Shown here in pieces: positions 58,750 to 64,000 of a stretch of DNA of 64,000 nt. Both the position numbers and the translations under genes were made by a program. Position 1 is the first letter of the stretch. Every line of letters starts with the position of its first letter. This stretch comes from Chelonoidis abingdonii (taxonomy: Eukaryota > Chordata > Testudines > Testudinidae). The DNA is taken from the NCBI RefSeq assembly GCF_003597395.2, contig NC_133774.1, positions 46,726,642 to 46,790,641 of the forward strand, in the 5' to 3' direction. The notes beneath the pieces are model-generated. The model saw nothing but the letters and a program-made list of their open reading frames with translations, did not search any database and was not told the DNA's origin.

Positions 58750-59615
58750 CCAGCCACAATCTGGTATTCTCCAGGGAGGTGAGAAGCCTTCCTGCTGGGC
58801 CAGTAGCCATTTGGCTTTCCATGCAGCTGAGCTGCTTGAATGCTTGTTCTCATCACAGCATAGCATGGAGTCAGAGCAAGCTCTAATGGCACATGGATCT
58901 GAATGTGGGAGAGGGCTGGCTTGATGTCTCATGTGATGGGGGCCAACGCTGAGGTGTATTTTGGAGTACAGGAGAAAATGTGGCAACATGTGAAAGGCTG
59001 AAGGTGAGGTAAGTACCTGCTGTGTCACAAACTCAGCTGGCTGACAGGTCCTTCAGGTGACCAGAATCTGGAGGGGTTCAAGATAACTTGGATAAAAGAA
59101 ACAGTAAAACCAACCAGGATACCAGGACATTCCTAGACCTACTAGAACTGGTGCTATTACAGCTCATGAATGTTTATTTTGAAGACATTATTTCTATTAG
59201 ACTAGATTTCACGGTCAGTTCATTTCCGATGTTGCCAAGATATGCCTGTATGAACACACTGATTCTTCATTGGGGTCATAGTAACTCTTGGTGTGTCATT
59301 GGAGGCCCAGCAGATTATACACTTTCAGTCTTCACTGATTAGGTTTGACAGTGACCTTATTTTGTTTTCACTCATAGGAAATGTAGCTTGTAGGCTCTTT
59401 AATAGGATTGCATTGAGTGTTCTTTTCCATTGAATAACATTTTTATCTTGCCACTCATGAATACCAGATTCCAGTAACTGTGCTAAAAGTCTCCGGTAGT
59501 GGGGCACTTTTTAAAACCCTTGTTTTTTCTTCTAAGATTTTAGGTAATACAGTTCAGACTGCCCCCTTTTAAACATTAGGACAAGCATAATAGAATAGTG
59601 AGTTTCACTTCCAGA
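58750..59615. other. LHFPL2 intron, no recognisable element
   Basis: Mixed composition with no element ends. Confidence 0.45.
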
Positions 59616-59621
59616 TCTCAT

Positions 59622-59882
59622 AGGTTTATGTCTACGCTGGAATAAAAGATCCATGGTGCGGCTGTGGTTGGCCCAGGTCAGCTCACTCAGGCTCATGGGA
59701 ATTGGCATGTAGAGCTAACATTGCTGTGTAGAGACTAAGTCTCCAGCCTGAGCCCAAGTGTCTGCACAGCAATTTTACAGCACCAGAGACTGAGTCCTGC
59801 GAGCCTGAGTCAGCTGATCTGAGCCAACTGCAGGTGTTTAAATTGCTGCCTAGAAGTAGCCATAGTCTAACCTGTTGTAACA
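59622..59882. mobile_element. MITE of 'GTCTACGCTGGAATAAAAGA' type
   Basis: GTCTACGCTGGAATAAAAGA opens it, then GCTCACTCAGGCTCATGGGA and CAGCCTGAGCCCAAGTGTCT, with internal complementary arms (CCTGAGCCCAAGTGTCTGCA against TGCTGTGTAGAGACTAAG in part). I recognise the layout as a common sauropsid non-autonomous DNA element. The right terminus is eroded. Confidence 0.55.
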
Positions 59883-60335
59883 TGTAGGGTGCAAACACTG
59901 CAGGGGACTATTTAAACTATAAATTTAGTTTATAACCACTGAAGATTTTTCATCGAAATTAAAAACAAGGAATAGTTTAAAGCATCTCTGTTAGCTCTGA
60001 GGACCTGACTGTCAGTTAGGTGCTTTGTTCTTGATCTTGGTATAGGAATGGCAAGTGGCAGTGGGAGGAAACAATGAGGCTTTAAGCCACCTTTATTCTT
60101 CTCACAGTCTGGGCCCCCACTCCTTGATGTCTGGTAAAGCAGCCTCACCTGGTACAGCTCACACTCTGCTTCTCCTGTCCATACTCCTTCCTTCTGTCTG
60201 TCTCTCCTCCCACCCTACTCTGTGGCTGGAAGGTGGATTGAAGAAGAGCTACTCCAGCAGTTGTGTACCAGTGAAGGAACCTCCTTATAGAGGAGGAACA
60301 GAATACTCCTGGGATTCTGTTTGGACCCACTTTAC

Positions 60336-60644
60336 CAGGGGTCAGCAACCTTTCAGAAGTGGTGTGCGGAGTCCATTTATTCACTCTGATGTAAGGTTTT
60401 GCGTGCCAGTAATACATTTTAACGTTTTTAGAAGGTCTCTTTGTATAAGTCTATAATATATAACTAAACTATTGTTGTATGTAAAGTAAATTAAGGTTTT
60501 TAAAATGTTTAAGAAGCTTAATTTGAAATTAAATTAAAATGCAGAGCCCCTGATCCGGTGGTCAGGACCCGGGCAGTGTGAGTGCCACTGAAAATCAGCT
60601 TGTGTTCCGCCTTTGGCACGTGTGCCATAGGTTGCCTATTCCTG
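60336..60644. mobile_element. hAT MITE, 309 bp, copy B
   Basis: Left end CAGGGGTCAGCAACCTTTCA; right end reverse complement CAGGAATAGGCAACCTATGG. 8-bp flanks CACTTTAC (60328-60335) and CACTTTAT (60645-60652) match at seven of eight. It is alignable throughout to 19194-19478, with about 25 extra bases near 60550-60590. Confidence 0.93.
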
Positions 60645-60924
60645 CACTTTATACTACTAGTGCTGTGTCACAGTGCCTTTTCACAACAGAGAACCAACCC
60701 ACAGGCCTTCTAAATATTTTAAGAAAACAAAATGTTGATTTAGCCATCCCTAAGTAGCATGACAGGCATGTGCTTTTCACTTTTCAAATGAGCAGGATAC
60801 AACTTGTATATGCTAGTCAGGGGGCTGGCATGCACCAGTGTTGCAGTGGTGGGAAGGGTTATATCTAGTGTTGTGAAACAGCCGTTGTTGTTTTCCTTTG
60901 CTGCTGCTTTGCCAGAATAATTCA

Positions 60925-61430
60925 GGAAAACAACAAGGAGTGCAGTGGCACCTTAAAGACTAACAGATTTATTTGGGCATAAGCTTTCGTGGATAAAAAA
61001 CCAGATGCGGGCATTATATAATGACACTTGAAGAGAAGGGAGGTACCTCACAAGTGGAGAACCAGTGTTGACAGGGCCAATTCGATCAGGGTGGATGTAG
61101 TCCACTCTTAATAATAGATGAGGAGGTGTCAATTCCAGGAGGCAAAGCTGCTTTTGTAATGAGCCAGCCACTCCCAGTCCCTATTCAAGCTCAAATCAAT
61201 GGTGTTAAATTTGCAAATGAATTTTAGTTCTGCTGTTTCTCTTTGAAGTCTGTTTCTGAAGTTTTTTTGTTCAAGTATCGCTACTTTTAAATCTGTTATA
61301 GAATGTCCAGGAAGATTGAAGTGTTCTCCTACTGGCTTTTGTATGTTACCGTTCCTGATGTACAATTTGTGTCCATTTATTCTTTTGCATAGGGACTGTC
61401 TGGTTTGGCCAATGTACATGGCGGGGTGGG
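60925..61430 (-). mobile_element. Penelope-like retroelement, GIY-YIG endonuclease end
   Basis: A minus-strand frame at 61419-61129 encodes YIGQTRQSLCKRINGHK (the YIG motif and downstream R), PVGEHFNLPGHS, LKVAILE, and RETAELKFICKFNT then a DWEWL-type tail. This is the C-terminal GIY-YIG nuclease of Penelope-like elements. Upstream at about 61470 NVIYAIIG resembles the stretch before GIY. Downstream, at 60925-61000, is the non-coding tail (AGTGGCACCTTAAAGACTAA, GGGCATAAGCTTTCGTGG) shared with the fragments at 28885 and 40853. The RT part is absent. Confidence 0.9.
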
Positions 61431-61499
61431 GGGGCGGAATTGCTGGCCTATGATGGCATATATAACATTAGTAGACGTGCAGGTGAATAAGCCTCTACT

Positions 61500-63420
61500 T
61501 ATTTTCAAGGCTTCTTAATCTTGAAAAATATTGAATGCTCCATTTTGCCCCAGTAGGTCAGTGTGAAAATTGACCTAAAATTGAGACTGGTGGCTAGATT
61601 ACTGTTTGTGTCTACACTGTTGTGCAGGAGATGTGGGTCACAATCCTCACCTTGTACTCCTTCCGGTGTTGCCATGGGCTGGAAAGTCTGAGGAGGAGGG
61701 GGAGCATATTCAGCTTACGAAGAGAAAAGCTGGATTGCTTTGAGTTGTTCAGTAGCAACAACTCCTACTAATTAAGGAACTGAGTTGATAGCTTCAAAGA
61801 CATCCCAGCAGGTTCTCCATGGGAAGGAGGATAAGGTATCTATGTTATCGGGATCTCAAGAGGAACTTATGAAGCAAGAGAAAGTTTAAATCCTTAGGGT
61901 ACCACTCCCATGAGAAGGGTTGGAATGAATGAGGGGAAATTAGTAGTAATGGTAGGAGTATTTAATTATTATTTATACAGTGCCCAAGTCATATATAGCA
62001 CTTAATACATTTTTTTGTATGGCTGAAATCTTGTAAACTCTTCAGTTTTCATGGATGTGATGTTTAATCTTGACTCTACCAGCAGGGCCATCACTCTCAC
62101 TGAACCATTCTGAAGCACAGCAAGGCTGGTCCACACATCCAATTTATTCTGCAACCCGTGAGAGGGGTTGGGTCTTTTTTTTAATCATTAGTTTGCTTCC
62201 AATTTTCTTCCCCTCAACTAACAGGGAGTCTAACCACAGTGTTAAAAGGTGATAGAGAATGGGTGCTTATGCCTTATGCACACCTTTATTGTTAAAATAA
62301 TGGGTTGCAGTCCACCCAACAAGTGTGACAGAGAAGAGAGTTATATTGTACCAATAGCCAAAGGCCATGCAGGCAGCACCTGCCTTGCTGTCATTCTGTC
62401 AGAAGAACCCACATGGAGGGTTACAAACACTCTGATTTACTTTAGTTTCATTTAGTAGTGGCAGTGTGTATTTCACTCCCACAGTAGTACATAGTATCCT
62501 GGTTATTAGCCTTCTCTTCCATCTCTCACACACAACCCTGCAGTCCCAACACCATTTCCGCATCTGTCCCCCTCCTACCATCCTATTTCTATTGAATGAT
62601 TAGAGAGCTTACACAGATTTGGTTCTAAATAAAGAAAAACTTGCCCTATTCACAATAAAGGGGTAACCTTCATGAACAAAAGGATTAGCTTAGTTAGGAC
62701 TGAAAGTTAAGAGAGTTTATTCTCTTGCTTAGTCTGTATTGAAGAAGGGAACCGTGAAGGAATTTCTTTTTCTTCTGATAGTCACATAGGGGTAGGGACT
62801 TTTTAAAGGTATTTTGGAAACACAGTCTAAGCAGTTTTGAGAATTTGCCTGGCCACTACTTTAAACATTTCAATCTCTTGTCTCAGGTGGAAGCTGTTCC
62901 AGATGTATTTGTATCTGCATGTGGCTCCATGAGTCTGGAATTAATTAGTGAGTCTTTCCTTCCTATCACTCAAGTAGGCTGAGCAATCTGCTGAGTAGCA
63001 TTTTGCATAGCGGCTTCCACTTCAACAGTCCTGTTTCCTAAGTCTCCTGTCTCCACTCTGCCTTTATAAGCCTGAGTTCAGTTTTATGATTTAAATGGAC
63101 ACTGTCAATGTGGGGTTTTTTTACATTGATTGAGTCTTTGAAATTGTTATGGATTTTTTATTTCCCTATTTTATGTTTAGAAGGGTCTTTTGGTGATTAA
63201 CATCACCAAAGGTGTTCAGGCTCGGGGCTCCTCATACTCTTCCCCTTTCTCATTGTCCAGTGTCCACACACCTGCCTGCTTCTTGCTGTCTGTCTACTTT
63301 GTTTCAATTCTGCTGCTGCTGTTACCAGTGAACACCTTCCTGCAGACCTGGAGAATGTATGCACCAGGAACAAAATAGTGACACTGACTATAGGCAAAGT
63401 GGTGTCAATTACACAAATGC
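61500..63420. other. LHFPL2 intron, no recognisable element
   Basis: AT-rich with short ORFs only. Confidence 0.45.
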
Positions 63421-63428
63421 ATTTGGGG

Positions 63429-63816
63429 CATAGGCACTGACTTCTGCTGGTGCAAGTGGGTGCCTGACCCTCATCTGCCCCTAGCCCCACACCCATTCCA
63501 ACCCCTTCCCCAAAGTCCCCACCCAGCTCTGCTCCCTCCCTGCCCCTATTCCAACCCCTTCTCCAAATCCCTGCCCAAGCCCTGCCTCCTCCCCTGAGTC
63601 CGCCATGTTCCTGCTCCTTCCCCTCCATCCCGGAGCTTGTTACACCACAAAACAGCTGTTTTGTGGCGGCAAGCACTGGGAGATAGGAAGAGAAGCAGGG
63701 CGGCGTGCTCAGGAAAGGAGGCAGAGGTGGGGTGGGGAGGGGAGCTTGGCTGTCGGTGGGTGCAGAGCACCCACCAATTTTTCCCCATGAGTGCTCCAGC
63801 CCTGTCAGCTTCTATG
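63429..63816. mobile_element. hAT-like element, 388 bp
   Basis: CATAGGCACTGACTTCT (left) and GTCAGCTTCTATG (right) are imperfect inverted ends. The flanks ATTTGGGG and ATTGCAGG match at five of eight only. The interior pairs C-rich (63480-63600) with G-rich (63690-63750) sequence. The 157-aa minus-strand ORF is an artefact. Confidence 0.65.
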
Positions 63817-64000
63817 ATTGCAGGGTGGGAGTGGGAATAATTTCTCCCCTCTAATCTCTGTCAGTTACAATAAATATAGGGGCTGTGGATAACAGTAACA
63901 GTTACGACATTTTCAGAAGGAAACACCATTTTACAAGCCCCTTTTATTGGCTGATGGAACATAGTGGAACCCTTCAGAGAAAATGCTGCAATGGTCTGTC
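63817..64000. other. LHFPL2 intron to the window end
   Basis: AT-rich sequence without features. Confidence 0.5.

Noticed and set aside
58448..58822. 124-aa Glu/Lys/Arg-rich minus-strand ORF
   Set aside because: Translation of a pyrimidine-rich tract; low complexity.
63203..63676. 157-aa minus-strand ORF rich in Gly and Arg
   Set aside because: Composition artefact of the C/G-rich hAT-like element.
1..64000. CRISPR arrays, bacterial operons, or phage-like systems
   Set aside because: The sequence is clearly vertebrate nuclear DNA; no spaced direct repeats of CRISPR type exist.

Overview
This window is ordinary nuclear DNA from a vertebrate, most likely a cryptodiran turtle. It is AT-rich and intron-like, and long ORFs are absent apart from one exon. 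The repeats point to a turtle or close sauropsid: tRNA-derived SINEs whose tails resemble the CR1 3' end, many CR1 LINE fragments of different ages, Penelope-like fragments with a GIY-YIG domain, a DIRS-like reverse transcriptase relic, PIF/Harbinger elements and many hAT elements. No bacterial features (operons, ribosome binding sites, CRISPR) are present.

One real protein-coding exon is supported. It lies on the + strand at 47764-48193 and is the first coding exon of LHFPL2, a four-pass tetraspan-like membrane protein. It starts with an ATG that has an in-frame stop just upstream and ends in a consensus GTAAGT donor in phase 1. Upstream of it are two good candidate 3' splice sites for a 5' UTR exon. 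The rest of the window therefore reads as the long 5' intron or flank of LHFPL2 (1 to about 47.4 kb) and the start of the intron after this exon (48.2-64 kb). Later LHFPL2 exons lie outside the window.

Repeats by region. 0-7 kb: the end of a GC-rich hAT-like element, a SINE, a 617-bp hAT copy with a perfect 8-bp target duplication, a nested Harbinger-type MITE and a small hAT. 8-10 kb: a broken Harbinger transposase gene with a small hAT MITE inserted in it. 11-19.5 kb: CR1, MIR-like, hAT-with-SINE, RTE-like and CR1 minus-strand relics, an LTR fragment and a hAT inside a MIR-like tail. 20-25 kb: mostly unassigned. 25.7-27 kb: DIRS-like polymerase relic. 28.9-33.7 kb: a Penelope-type insertion with a 12-bp target duplication, MITEs, a CR1 tail, a hAT, a GC-rich element with a giant hairpin, and a long CR1. 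34-46.5 kb: CR1, a Tigger-like MITE, a MITE interrupted by a hAT, a Penelope fragment interrupted by a hAT, and an 820-bp hAT with a perfect target duplication. 50-64 kb: more hAT, CR1, a 1.95-kb non-autonomous Harbinger element, and a Penelope GIY-YIG fragment.

Nothing here forms a multi-gene system. The main interest is the layered, datable record of nested transposition in a large intron, where the target-site duplications can be read directly.
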